A DNA stretch of 44,486 nucleotides from an uncultured Prevotellaceae bacterium (GCA_947166905.1 CAMVFZ010000017.1:1-44486), one strand, 5' to 3'. Shown: positions 1-7,951, counted from the stretch's first letter. Numbers and translations are program-made. The notes: generated from the sequence alone by a model not told the origin.

Positions 1-51
1 CCCTCACTGACAGAGCCAGAATCTGTAGTGCTACCATTACACCATATCTCA
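1..51 (-). tRNA. tRNA-Gln (CTG anticodon), 3' part cut by window edge
   Basis: Read on the minus strand, the sequence gives an acceptor 5' strand (TGAGATA), a D-arm with TAATGGTAG, an anticodon stem ACAGA/TCTGT closing a 7-nt loop with anticodon CTG at positions 19-17, and the first strand of the T-stem. The T-loop, acceptor 3' strand and discriminator lie beyond base 1. A Bacteroidota promoter sits 28-57 bp upstream. CTG reads the glutamine codon CAG. Confidence 0.85.
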
Positions 52-78
52 ATGTTGCTCTTTCCCTTTAAGGGACCG

Positions 79-108
79 CAAAGATACGACAGTTTTTTGA
101 AACTGCAA
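79..108 (-). promoter_or_regulatory. Promoter of tRNA-Gln
   Basis: On the minus strand, TTG (108-106), a 19-bp gap and TATCTTTG (86-79) match the Bacteroidota -33/-7 consensus. The tRNA starts at 51. Confidence 0.75.
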
Positions 109-125
109 TATTTTTTCTAAAAAAT

Positions 126-608
126 TTAATCTTTGTAGATCAGAGTAGTGGCCCAGACTTCGCAGCCCTCGCCACGGCCTACAAATCCAAGATGCTCCGT
201 GGTAGTAGCCTTGACAGAAACGGCATCCTCTGCCACACCCATCACAGAAGCCAGAGTAGAACGCATCTGGCCGATGTAAGGAGCCAGCTTGGGGCGCTGC
301 AGCGCTATGGTGATATCGGCATTGCCAACCTTCCAGCCACGGGCGGATATCATATCCACAACGGCCTTCAGCAGCTTTTTGCTATCTACACCCTTCCACT
401 CGTCCGACGTATCCGGGAAATGTTTTCCGATGTCACCAAGAGCAAGGCAGCCAAGCAGAGCGTCACATAACGCATGAATGGCGACATCGCCGTCAGAATG
501 CGCTACAAAGCCGATGCAGCTCTCAATTTGAACGCCGCCAAGGAACATCGGAAGGCCCTCTGCTATAGCGTGGACATCGTATCCGTTACCAATTCTAAAA
601 TCTTTCAT
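126..608 (-). CDS. ispF: 2-C-methyl-D-erythritol 2,4-cyclodiphosphate synthase
   Basis: IspF converts CDP-ME 2-phosphate to the cyclodiphosphate MEcPP with release of CMP, in the MEP route to isoprenoids. The 160-aa product has the usual family length. It shows GNGYDVH at the N-terminus (metal-binding D-x-H), HSDGDVAIHALCDALLG, DIGKHFPDTSDEW and EHLGFVGRGEG. The reading frame is open further upstream to 707, but IspF proteins begin just before the GxDxH motif, so the ATG at 608 (MKDFRIGNG) is chosen. A -7 box ends only 4 nt before this ATG, so the mRNA may be leaderless. The gene is divergent from the mutL operon. Confidence 0.95.
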   Translation of the reverse strand: MKDFRIGNGYDVHAIAEGLPMFLGGVQIESCIGFVAHSDGDVAIHALCDALLGCLALGDIGKHFPDTSDEWKGVDSKKLLKAVVDMISARGWKVGNADITIALQRPKLAPYIGQMRSTLASVMGVAEDAVSVKATTTEHLGFVGRGEGCEVWATTLIYKD

Positions 609-612
609 ATAG

Positions 613-620
613 CAAATATA
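613..620 (-). promoter_or_regulatory. -7 box of ispF, very close to the start codon
   Basis: TATATTTG on the minus strand (620-613) is a full TAnnTTTG match. Only four bases separate it from the ispF ATG. No convincing -33 element is seen. Confidence 0.55.
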
Positions 621-632
621 GATAAAAATTGT

Positions 633-640
633 TACTTTTG
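633..640 (+). promoter_or_regulatory. -7 box for the 661-6967 operon
   Basis: TACTTTTG fits TAnnTTTG and lies 20 bp before the ATG at 661. The -33 element is weak. It is the only good promoter candidate for the following run of closely spaced genes. Confidence 0.5.
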
Positions 641-660
641 TCTGATTAAAAGGAACTATT

Positions 661-960
661 ATGGCAACATTCGGATGGTTCGGTGACCAGAAACACAGGG
701 TTTTCAATTACAAACCCATGTATTACGATCAGGAAGAAGAAGAGCGCCGGCAGATGTTCGGTAAGGTAGATGGTACCTACGACGACAAGAAAGAGAATAC
801 CAACTACACTCCCGGAGCAAGCATCCGCGGAGCCTTCCGTGACGGTGCATACGCCCGCAGGCGCAGCGCATCCAAAGCTCACGCATACATCGGCATCGCA
901 GGCCTTGTGCTTGTAGCCGTAGTGCTTATTTATATCGCTAAATTCTACGCCCTGTTATAA
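661..960 (+). CDS. Small membrane protein upstream of mutL, unknown function
   Basis: This 99-aa protein has a hydrophilic, charged N-terminal part (residues 1-72, with an acidic DQEEEERR stretch and an Arg-rich YARRRSASKAH stretch) and one hydrophobic membrane segment at about residues 75-97. There is no signal peptide, so a tail-anchored inner-membrane protein with a cytoplasmic domain is likely. Its TAA stop overlaps the mutL ATG by one base (TAATG), so the two are translationally coupled. It resembles short uncharacterised proteins found next to mutL in Bacteroidota; no function can be assigned. Confidence 0.8.
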   Translation: MATFGWFGDQKHRVFNYKPMYYDQEEEERRQMFGKVDGTYDDKKENTNYTPGASIRGAFRDGAYARRRSASKAHAYIGIAGLVLVAVVLIYIAKFYALL

Positions 961-2762
961 TGCACGTAAAAGTCTTACCGGCAAACATAGCCAATATGAT
1001 TGCAGCCGGCGAGGTCGTTCAGCGCCCCGCGTCGGTAGTAAAAGAATTGATGGAAAATGCCCTGGATGCCGGTGCAGACAATATTTCCGTAGTAATTAAG
1101 GACGCAGGCCGTACGCTGATTCAAGTAATTGACAACGGTTGCGGCATGTCCCGCGAAGACGCGGAACTCTGCTTCCTGCGTCATGCCACTTCCAAGTTGG
1201 CAACCGCAGAAGACCTTCAGAAAATCCTTACCTACGGTTTCAGGGGCGAGGCCCTCGCCTCCATCGCCGCAGTAGCGGAAGTTACCCTCAAAACCCGTCG
1301 GGAAGAAGACCAGACCGCCGTGGCGGTAGAATTCGCCGCATCCCAGCATCTGTCCACGGTAGAAACATCGGCCCCCAAGGGCTGCAACATCGCCGTCCGC
1401 AACCTGTTCTACAACGTGCCCGCAAGGCGCAAGTTCCTTAAATCAGACAACGTAGAACTTAAACACATAATAGAAGAATTCGAGCGTGTAGCGCTTTCCA
1501 AGCCCGATGTCGCCCTGTCGCTTACCCACAACGACAAAGACATTATGGTGCTTAAGAAGGCCAAGTCCCTGAAGTTCCGCATCCAGGACGTACTGGGCGG
1601 CAACGTTGCGGACAGGCTGGTAGACATTGCCACGCAAACCAGCGTAGTGAAGGTCAGCGGCTATGTATGCCGCCCGGACCAGAGCCGTAAGACCCCCGGC
1701 ACCCAGTTCTTCTTTGTAAACGGCCGCTACTTCCGTAGCTCTTATCTTCACAAAGCCGTAATGAAGGCCTATGAAGACATGATTACAGAAGGCGCCATCC
1801 CGTCTTACGTAGTTTTCCTTGAGGCCGATCCTTCCACGGTAGACGTCAACATCCATCCTGCAAAGACTGAAATCAAGTTCCAGGACGAGCCGGTGGTGTT
1901 CCAGGTTATTTACGCCTGCGTAAGGGAAGCCCTTGGAAAGAACTCCTTCGGGGCAGAAATTGACTTCAACCAGTCCGTGCCACTGCCGGTCTTCGGCAAT
2001 CAGTACGAGAAGCTGCGCAACGACGTATTCACCCCAGAAGTCCCGCTGGACCACGAGTACAACCCCTTCGACCAGTTTACCGACCCCGGCCGTCAGACCC
2101 TTGGCGCCCCGGTCCACAGGGATAATTTCTACGGCAGTTACAATCAGGAAAAGAAACAGGATTATGGCAAACTCTTTGAACCGGAGCCGGAACGCCCCAC
2201 AAAGAAGACCCTTGTCATATCCGGCAAATACATAGTTTCCCCGGCCAGCGACGGCCTGGTAGTCATCAGCATCCGCCGAGCCCGCGAAAGAGTGCTCTAT
2301 GAGCGTTTCGTAAAGGCCCTCTCCGCCGGCGGGCACAGTACGCAAACGGCCCTGTTCCCGGTCCAGGTAAGGATCGGCGCAGACAATATGCAAACACTCC
2401 TGGAGAACGCGGAACTCTTGAAAACCTGCGGCTTCGACATTGAATCACTGGGCCCTGATACCATCGTCGTCAACGGCGTCCCGGATGGCTACTCCTGCGA
2501 TGCTGGCAAGATAGAGGCCATGGTTTCCGACGTCCTGCTAATCCTTGCCGATGGCGTCTCTTCCCTCCCTGGTGTGATGGAAGCAACTATGGCAGAGCGC
2601 TTTGCAAAGCTCGGCGCCGCAGAAGGCGACATTATGCGCTCTGACTACGATGCCGCCAAACTGATGGAATCCCTCTTCGCGTGCGAAAACGCAGAGTACA
2701 CTCCGTCGGGCAAGAAGATTATATCCCGCCTTGGTCCAGACCAGCTGGAAAAACTGTTTTAG
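960..2762 (+). CDS. mutL: DNA mismatch repair protein MutL
   Basis: MutL is the ATPase that links MutS mismatch recognition to downstream excision. The 600-aa product has the N-terminal GHKL ATPase motifs: MENALDAGAD (E/N of motif I), DNGCGM, TYGFRGEALASI and VRNLFYNVPARRKFL, followed by the transducer domain with VDVNIHPAKTEIKF. A low-complexity linker spans roughly residues 330-415, then the C-terminal dimerisation domain ends in YTPSGKK...LEKLF. The DQHRAHERxLYE segment expected in the C-terminal domain is here SIRRARERVLYE (residues 437-448), so the D, Q and H of the endonuclease-type motif are absent. It starts inside the stop of the upstream gene and is followed by a rhomboid gene 6 bp later. 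Confidence 0.96.
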   Translation: MHVKVLPANIANMIAAGEVVQRPASVVKELMENALDAGADNISVVIKDAGRTLIQVIDNGCGMSREDAELCFLRHATSKLATAEDLQKILTYGFRGEALASIAAVAEVTLKTRREEDQTAVAVEFAASQHLSTVETSAPKGCNIAVRNLFYNVPARRKFLKSDNVELKHIIEEFERVALSKPDVALSLTHNDKDIMVLKKAKSLKFRIQDVLGGNVADRLVDIATQTSVVKVSGYVCRPDQSRKTPGTQFFFVNGRYFRSSYLHKAVMKAYEDMITEGAIPSYVVFLEADPSTVDVNIHPAKTEIKFQDEPVVFQVIYACVREALGKNSFGAEIDFNQSVPLPVFGNQYEKLRNDVFTPEVPLDHEYNPFDQFTDPGRQTLGAPVHRDNFYGSYNQEKKQDYGKLFEPEPERPTKKTLVISGKYIVSPASDGLVVISIRRARERVLYERFVKALSAGGHSTQTALFPVQVRIGADNMQTLLENAELLKTCGFDIESLGPDTIVVNGVPDGYSCDAGKIEAMVSDVLLILADGVSSLPGVMEATMAERFAKLGAAEGDIMRSDYDAAKLMESLFACENAEYTPSGKKIISRLGPDQLEKLF

Positions 2763-2768
2763 AGAATC

Positions 2769-3380
2769 ATGACATCTGTTACCAAACACTTACTATTTAT
2801 AAACATCATAATGTTCGTTGCAACCCTGTTCAACGAACAATTTATGATAGGAACATTCTCAATGTTCTACCCGGCGTCGCCGTTCTTCCGGATTTGGCAG
2901 CCCGTAACGCATCTCTTCATGCACGGCGGCTTCTTCCACATATTCTTCAATATGTATTCACTCTTCCTGTTTGGAACTGTGATAGAAAGAACCATCGGCT
3001 CCAAAAAATTCGTAGTGTTCTACTTTTTATCAGGATTTGGCGCCATGCTGCTTCACCTGCTGACGATGTACCTTACTGCGGATCCCATTTCACAGGCCCT
3101 CACCCCCATGCTGGGTGCTTCAGGCGCCATTTACGGCCTTTTCATTGGCTACGGCATGCTGTTCCCGGACTCTATACTTACGCTCATCTTCCCGCCTATA
3201 TCGTTGAAGGCCAAGTGGATGATGCTAATCTTCGTGGGTATAGAACTGGTTATCGGACTGGCCGATACCAATGACGGCGTGGCCCACTTCGCCCATCTTG
3301 GCGGCGCCCTCCTTGGCTTCCTGCTCATATTTTACTGGAAGAAATCAGGCAAAATCTGGCTCCGCGACAAGTGGATTTAA
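2769..3380 (+). CDS. Rhomboid family intramembrane serine protease
   Basis: Rhomboids cut transmembrane segments of substrate proteins within the bilayer. The 203-aa product has about six hydrophobic segments, the HxxxxHxxxN loop/TM2 motif (HGGFFHIFFNM), GASG with catalytic Ser118 in TM4, and the dyad His176 in AHFAHLGG of TM6. The length is typical of the basic six-TM bacterial form. It lies 6 bp after mutL and 12 bp before the EEP gene, so it is probably in the same operon. The substrate is unknown. Confidence 0.93.
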   Translation: MTSVTKHLLFINIIMFVATLFNEQFMIGTFSMFYPASPFFRIWQPVTHLFMHGGFFHIFFNMYSLFLFGTVIERTIGSKKFVVFYFLSGFGAMLLHLLTMYLTADPISQALTPMLGASGAIYGLFIGYGMLFPDSILTLIFPPISLKAKWMMLIFVGIELVIGLADTNDGVAHFAHLGGALLGFLLIFYWKKSGKIWLRDKWI

Positions 3381-3392
3381 ACCATAGCTATC

Positions 3393-4448
3393 ATGGAAGG
3401 TAAGAAGAAGCATCGTTTTTTCCGCTTCACGGCCCGGACGCTGATGATAATATCGGCGGCCGCCCTTACCTTGAGCTACCTTTCAATCTTTGTCAATCCG
3501 GCCAAATTCTGGCTGATGACCCTCTTTGGGTTGCTTTACCTGCCCATCCTGCTGCTAAACGTCACCCTTTTGGTGATAGCCCTGATCCGCCACTCCAAGG
3601 CCATGTGGATACCAATCGTGGCCATATTGCCGTCACTTCTCTTTTTTGGCGGGCACTTCCAGCTGAGTGGCTCAAGCGTGCCCCCCGGACCGGACGACGT
3701 AAAGATAGTCAGCTACAATGTAGGCCGCTTTCACTTCGGTAACAATGCCGATGCCTGCCGCGATTCCATTTTCACCTTCCTACGCAGGCAGGATGCCGAT
3801 ATCATCTGCCTTCAGGAAGTGTCGGCCCGCGGCTCTTTTGCCGACCTTTTCAGCAAAAATTTCAAGGACTACAATCTGGAATACTATTCCTATACCGGAA
3901 AATCAGGTAGTTATGGCAATGTAACTCTAAGCCGCTATCCGCTTAAAAACAAAGGAAAGGTAGTCTTCGAGCGCAGTACCAATATGGCAGTGTACGGAGA
4001 TTACGATATCGGTGGACGTACCGTAAGGGTGTACAACTGCCATTTCCAGAGTTATAACATCTCCCTGGCCAGCATCGGTCGAGCCCTGCGCAGCAACACC
4101 TCCAGCGCGGTCAAGGAAACAGAAGACAAGATGAAGTTCTCCCTAACGCTCCGCCCCAAGCAGGTGGATGCCGTAATCAAGGATATCCGCGATTGCCAGC
4201 TGGAGACCTTTGTGGCAGGAGACTTCAACGACACGCCGATGTCCTATACTTACTGGAAGTTGAGCCGTGACCGCAGGGACTCCTTCAAAGATGCCGGCAA
4301 AGGCTTCGGGGCCACATATTCAATGTTGGGCCCCCTGCTCAGAATAGATTATATACTTAGCCCGGAAAGCATGCGGGCGACATCCCATAAAGTTGTAAAA
4401 ATCGGTTACTCGGACCATTATCCCGTTATAGCCACCTTTGCAAAATGA
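3393..4448 (+). CDS. Membrane-anchored endonuclease/exonuclease/phosphatase (EEP) family protein
   Basis: The N-terminal ~100 residues hold about three hydrophobic segments. The EEP fold follows from about residue 105: VSYNVGRF, DIICLQEV (metal-binding Glu), GDFNDTP (D/N catalytic pair), RIDYILSP and SDHYPVIATF (catalytic Asp-His). The length of 351 aa suits a three-TM plus EEP design common in Bacteroidota. With this topology the catalytic domain may face the periplasm, where a DNase or a phosphodiesterase acting on lipid or nucleotide substrates are both possible. Its TGA stop overlaps the next ATG (ATGA). Confidence 0.88.
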   Translation: MEGKKKHRFFRFTARTLMIISAAALTLSYLSIFVNPAKFWLMTLFGLLYLPILLLNVTLLVIALIRHSKAMWIPIVAILPSLLFFGGHFQLSGSSVPPGPDDVKIVSYNVGRFHFGNNADACRDSIFTFLRRQDADIICLQEVSARGSFADLFSKNFKDYNLEYYSYTGKSGSYGNVTLSRYPLKNKGKVVFERSTNMAVYGDYDIGGRTVRVYNCHFQSYNISLASIGRALRSNTSSAVKETEDKMKFSLTLRPKQVDAVIKDIRDCQLETFVAGDFNDTPMSYTYWKLSRDRRDSFKDAGKGFGATYSMLGPLLRIDYILSPESMRATSHKVVKIGYSDHYPVIATFAK

Positions 4449-5068
4449 AACCAACAGTAGACGAGGTCTTAAAGCAGGCCCTGGAAGTGCTCCGCAACGG
4501 CGGAATCATAGTTTACCCCACCGACACCATCTGGGGAATAGGTTGCGACGCCACCAATCCGGCAGCCGTAAGGAAGGTATATGAGATTAAGAAGCGCTCC
4601 GACAGCAAGGCCCTTGTGCTTCTGGCCGCCAACCTGGACATGGTAGCACGCTACGTAAAGGTCATTCCCCCCATTGCCGTAGATTTGGTAGAGGTTAATG
4701 ACAAGCCGATGACGCTTATCTACCCTCAGGGCATAAGCGCAAAGGCACCCGCAGCCGGCGAGCAGGAAATCTGCGACAGGCACTTCCTTGCCTGGAATGT
4801 AGTGGCTGAGGACGGATCTGTTGGCATCCGCATCCCCATGCATGAGTTCTGCCGCAACCTTTCCTATAAACTTGGCAGGCCGATCGTTTCTACATCGGCA
4901 AATATTTCCGGAGAGCCGGCACCTACCTGCTACCAGGATATTCCGCAGTCCATTCTTGACGATGCAGACTACGTAGTTCCTTCCTTCCTGGACAAGGAAT
5001 CGACGGGCATGGCTTCGCAGATAATCAAGGTAGAGGTGGACGGTCAGGTTAAAATAATCCGCGCATAG
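4445..5068 (+). CDS. L-threonylcarbamoyladenylate synthase (Sua5/YciO/YrdC family)
   Basis: This enzyme makes threonylcarbamoyl-AMP from threonine, bicarbonate and ATP for t6A37 modification of ANN-decoding tRNAs. The 207-aa product has the YrdC core: YPTDTIWGIGCDA, the KKRSDSKAL (K-x-R) substrate motif, GIRIPMHEF and the STSANISGEPAP (S-x-N) motif. The C-terminal Sua5 extension is missing, so it is of the short TsaC/YrdC type. Four-base overlap with the EEP gene and a 2-bp gap to rsmE suggest co-translation with two other RNA/DNA maintenance genes. Confidence 0.92.
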   Translation: MKPTVDEVLKQALEVLRNGGIIVYPTDTIWGIGCDATNPAAVRKVYEIKKRSDSKALVLLAANLDMVARYVKVIPPIAVDLVEVNDKPMTLIYPQGISAKAPAAGEQEICDRHFLAWNVVAEDGSVGIRIPMHEFCRNLSYKLGRPIVSTSANISGEPAPTCYQDIPQSILDDADYVVPSFLDKESTGMASQIIKVEVDGQVKIIRA

Positions 5069-5070
5069 CC

Positions 5071-5793
5071 ATGGAGATTTTTTACAGCGCCGATGTCTAC
5101 GGAAACTCCCTCCGCCTTGGGCCGGAGGAGTCGCAGCACTGCGCCAAGGTGCTTCGCAAAAGGGTGGGGGATGCCATCGATGTCATTGACGGGGAGGGAA
5201 CTCTCTATCACTGCACTGTGGTAAACGACTCTCCCAAAGGTGTTGAGGCTGCTGTAAACGAGGCTGTAAATAACTGGAATTCACACCCTTATAGGCTTAC
5301 TTTGGCGGTTTGCCCCACAAAGAACAACGATCGCTACGAGTGGTTTGCAGAGAAAGCCACGGAGTTTGGCGCCGACTGCTTTGTGCCTGTGATAGGGGAG
5401 CACTCAGAGCGCAAGGTCTTCAAGACCGACAGGCTCCGCAAGATCATTCTTTCCGCCACCAAGCAGTCCCTGAAGGCTAAACTGGCCCAGGTTCGCGAGC
5501 CTCTGACGGTTAAGGAATTTATCAAGGAGTCTGCCGCATCCGATGCCGTCAAACTTATAGCCTATTGTTTTGAAGAAGAAAATGTTCCGCGTCGCAGCAT
5601 AAAGGAAGTGCTGGCCGGCCGCGGAAGCGATGAGATCATAGTTCTGGTTGGCCCGGAGGGCGATTTTTCCCGCGAAGAGGCACAGCTTGCCATAGAGTCC
5701 GGCTACGTTCCGGTTCACCTTGGCGACTCCCGCCTGCGTACAGAGACGGCCGGGGTCGCAGCCGCATCGGCAGTTTATTTTGAATATATGTAA
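5071..5793 (+). CDS. rsmE: 16S rRNA (uracil(1498)-N(3))-methyltransferase RsmE
   Basis: RsmE methylates N3 of U1498 in 16S rRNA, using S-adenosylmethionine. The 240-aa product has an N-terminal PUA-like domain (GPEESQHCAKVLRKRVGD), then a SPOUT methyltransferase fold with EKATEFGAD near the middle and the trefoil-knot SAM-binding signatures LVGPEGDFSREE and LGDSRLRTETAGVAA near the C-terminus. The length is normal. The start follows the upstream stop by 2 bp. Confidence 0.95.
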   Translation: MEIFYSADVYGNSLRLGPEESQHCAKVLRKRVGDAIDVIDGEGTLYHCTVVNDSPKGVEAAVNEAVNNWNSHPYRLTLAVCPTKNNDRYEWFAEKATEFGADCFVPVIGEHSERKVFKTDRLRKIILSATKQSLKAKLAQVREPLTVKEFIKESAASDAVKLIAYCFEEENVPRRSIKEVLAGRGSDEIIVLVGPEGDFSREEAQLAIESGYVPVHLGDSRLRTETAGVAAASAVYFEYM

Positions 5794-5800
5794 TTAGGAT

Positions 5801-6967
5801 ATGAAGCGTTATCTATCACTGGATGTACTCAGGGGCCTTACGGTGGCCTTTATGTGTATTGTAAACAACCCTGGATCGTGGGGAAAGATTTATGCCCCGC
5901 TTCGCCATGCGGGATGGGACGGCTGCACGCCGACGGATCTTGTTTATCCGTTCTTCCTCTTCTGCGCCGGCTGCGCCATGGCCTTTTCTTTCTCCAAGTT
6001 CAACGGGCTTGACGGAGCGGCGGTAAGGAAGATTGTCCGCAGGGGTCTTCTTATCTTCCTGGTTGGTTTGCTTTGCAACCTTTATCCGTTCTTCCCGACT
6101 GCTCCGGATCCGGAGCTTGGCTTCTGGCAGAACTGGGTGGACTGGATTCAGCAGAAGCGAGTATTCGGAGTGCTCCAGCGCATAGGTATGTCATATCTTA
6201 TTGCGGGAATTGTAGCAATGTGGCTGCGGAAACCGGGCAAGATTCTGGCCGCAATCGCCGTATTGTCAGTTGTTTACACCGGAATACTTGTGGCTTTTGG
6301 CACGGATCCGGGTCCCTTTACTCTTGAAGGCAATGTCTCCGGACGTATAGATGTAGCAGTCGCCGGTGACGCCCATATATATCATGGCTATACAAATGAG
6401 CTTGGACAGCGTGTTCCCTTCGATCCTGAAGGCCCTCTTGGCTCTTTGATGGGAGCCTGCACCGCTTTGCTTGGCTTCCTTGCCGGCTCGCTGATACTTG
6501 GCGCCAGCCGCAAGCATCAGGAGAATCCTACGGATGCGCACAATTCCCCGCTGGGCGTTTCTTGCCGCACCCTTGTATACGGACTTGCCAGCCTTGCCCT
6601 TGCCGAGGTGTTAAGCATCTGGATTCCAATATCCAAGCCGCTGTGGTCCGTATCCTACGTCTTCCTTGCTGGCGGATGGTCGATGGTGGTCCTTGGCGTA
6701 CTTATGTACTTTATTGATTATCGTGGCATTACCAAGCCTTTTACGATGTTCAAGATTATGGGTACCAATGCGTTGACGGCGTTTGTGATGTCTGCTGTGA
6801 TTGCCAAGACTATGAGTATGTTGCTGCATACCGGTCCGGCTAAGTTCTTTGGAGGTTTCTTTGTGCAGAATGAGTTTACTTCATTGCTCTGGGCCCTCAC
6901 CTTTATGTGCATCATCTTCTGCATCCAGTACGCCCTGTATCGCAAAAAGATTATCATTAAGTTATAA
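5801..6967 (+). CDS. DUF5009 / NagX-like membrane acyltransferase (HGSNAT-related)
   Basis: The 388-aa integral membrane protein has about 10-11 hydrophobic segments and the family opening SLDVLRGLTVAFMCIVNNPGSW, followed by LRHAGWDGCTPTDLVYPFFLF with His36 in the position of the conserved family His. Relatives include human heparan-alpha-glucosaminide N-acetyltransferase and bacterial NagX proteins often linked to amino-sugar use. Transmembrane acetylation of an amino sugar is the best guess, not proven. It is the last gene of the mutL run and is followed by two hairpins (6977-7032). The window also encodes GH20 and NamZ amino-sugar hydrolases. Confidence 0.85.
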   Translation: MKRYLSLDVLRGLTVAFMCIVNNPGSWGKIYAPLRHAGWDGCTPTDLVYPFFLFCAGCAMAFSFSKFNGLDGAAVRKIVRRGLLIFLVGLLCNLYPFFPTAPDPELGFWQNWVDWIQQKRVFGVLQRIGMSYLIAGIVAMWLRKPGKILAAIAVLSVVYTGILVAFGTDPGPFTLEGNVSGRIDVAVAGDAHIYHGYTNELGQRVPFDPEGPLGSLMGACTALLGFLAGSLILGASRKHQENPTDAHNSPLGVSCRTLVYGLASLALAEVLSIWIPISKPLWSVSYVFLAGGWSMVVLGVLMYFIDYRGITKPFTMFKIMGTNALTAFVMSAVIAKTMSMLLHTGPAKFFGGFFVQNEFTSLLWALTFMCIIFCIQYALYRKKIIIKL

Positions 6968-6976
6968 TAGTACAGA

Positions 6977-7032
6977 AACTTTCGAAGAAAGTTGAAGTAG
7001 TGGAGCACGGGGTCTGGGGGTCTTGCCCCCAG
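6977..7032 (+). repeat. Two adjacent perfect stem-loops after the DUF5009 gene
   Basis: The first is AACTTTC (6977-6983), loop GAA, GAAAGTT (6987-6993). The second is CTGGGGG (7014-7020), loop TCTTG, CCCCCAG (7026-7032). No T-tract follows either, so they look more like a REP-type or mRNA 3'-end stabilising structure than a classic terminator. Confidence 0.6.
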
Positions 7033-7062
7033 TATTAAAACAAATTACAATAAATTGAATTT

Positions 7063-7557
7063 ATGAAATTTATTGGAATAATATCCGATACCCATGGGGT
7101 TTTCAGCAAGGAATTCGAGGAGTTCTTTGCGCCGGTGGATGAGATATGGCATGCGGGGGATTTTGGCGGGGGAGAGGACTTCCCGTACGAGATGAGCCAG
7201 TTCAAGCCTCTTGTGGGCGTATGCGGCAACTGTGATTCGGCTCTTATTCGCTTGGAGTATCCGCCCGTGCAGTTATTTAACTGCGAGGGGGCAAAAGTGC
7301 TTATGACTCACATTGGTGGCCATCCAGGAAAGTATCCCATTAACGTCATGGCCATGCTGGATGCGCATAAGCCGGATATCTTTGTATGCGGCCATTCTCA
7401 CATTCTCAGGGTAGAATATGACCGTAAATTCAAGACTCTGTTTATTAATCCCGGAGCGGCCGGTTTACAGGGCTGGCAGCTTGAAAGAACGGCGCTACGC
7501 CTTAAGATAGAAGACGGAAAAGCGTCGGACATGGAGGTTTTCCGACTGCCCCGATAA
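7063..7557 (+). CDS. YfcE/MJ0936-type metallophosphoesterase
   Basis: The 164-aa product has the compact calcineurin-like phosphoesterase motifs in order: IISDTHG (D-x-H), HAGDFGG (GD), GVCGNCD (GN-D), THIGGHPG and VCGHSHILR (GHxH). The protein is cytosolic, with no signal peptide. Members act as phosphodiesterases on small substrates; the true substrate is unknown. It is separated from the mutL operon by the hairpin region and no clear TAnnTTTG box is seen, so read-through from upstream is possible. Confidence 0.9.
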   Translation: MKFIGIISDTHGVFSKEFEEFFAPVDEIWHAGDFGGGEDFPYEMSQFKPLVGVCGNCDSALIRLEYPPVQLFNCEGAKVLMTHIGGHPGKYPINVMAMLDAHKPDIFVCGHSHILRVEYDRKFKTLFINPGAAGLQGWQLERTALRLKIEDGKASDMEVFRLPR

Positions 7558-7611
7558 GCCTTATGTTTTTGACTTTCAGGGGATTCTAAAACGATAAAGT
7601 AAAAAAAACTC

Positions 7612-7642
7612 TTTGACAATTATCAAATTGCCTATACCTTTG
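7612..7642 (+). promoter_or_regulatory. Promoter of the small lipoprotein gene
   Basis: TTTG (7612-7615), a 19-bp gap and TACCTTTG (7635-7642) match the Bacteroidota consensus exactly. The expected start is near 7648, giving a leader of about 34 nt before the ATG at 7682. Confidence 0.8.
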
Positions 7643-7681
7643 CCGTAGCAAATTTAGTTTAACGTTAAGTTATTTTGTACT

Positions 7682-7888
7682 ATGAAAAAGGTATTTATGG
7701 CATCTGCAGTCGCAGCTCTTATGGTAGCTGCTGTTGCTTGCGGTAACAACAACGCCAACAAGGCCGCTGAGGCTGCCCAGGAAGTTGTTGAGACTGTAGC
7801 TGATTCTGCAAAGGCTTGCTGCGATTCAACCGTAGCAGCTGCTGCTGAGGAAGTTGTTGAGACCGTTACTGAGGCTGTTGCTGAGTAA
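7682..7888 (+). CDS. Small Ala/Glu/Val-rich lipoprotein, unknown function
   Basis: The 68-aa precursor has an N-terminal signal peptide ending in a lipobox (VAAVAC, Cys20). The mature part of about 49 residues is low-complexity and contains two copies of EEVVETV/QEVVETV flanking an AKACCDSTV segment with a Cys-Cys pair. It has its own consensus promoter and a strong terminator, so it is a single-gene unit. It may be abundant, like Lpp-type or small stress lipoproteins, but no family can be named. The mature chain is probably helical. Confidence 0.85.
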   Translation: MKKVFMASAVAALMVAAVACGNNNANKAAEAAQEVVETVADSAKACCDSTVAAAAEEVVETVTEAVAE

Positions 7889-7913
7889 TTTTCTCTCGCA
7901 AGTCACGACTGTT

Positions 7914-7948
7914 AGAGCGATTGACCAAGGGCCAACCGCTCTTTTTTT
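7914..7948 (+). terminator. Terminator of the small lipoprotein gene
   Basis: The hairpin pairs AGAGCG (7914-7919) with CGCTCT (7937-7942), and has an inner stem TTG.CC / GG.CAA. Seven T's follow. It ends 4 bp before the 3' end of the converging M64 gene. Confidence 0.85.
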
Positions 7949-7951
7949 GTC

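Noticed and set aside
609..707. N-terminal extension of IspF by 33 residues
   Set aside because: The extra residues match nothing in IspF, run through the promoter region and overlap the divergent gene; the ATG at 608 is standard.
1443..2393. A 316-codon open frame antisense to mutL
   Set aside because: It is a shadow of the GC-biased codons of mutL. It has no promoter box, no family motif and a composition unlike its neighbours.
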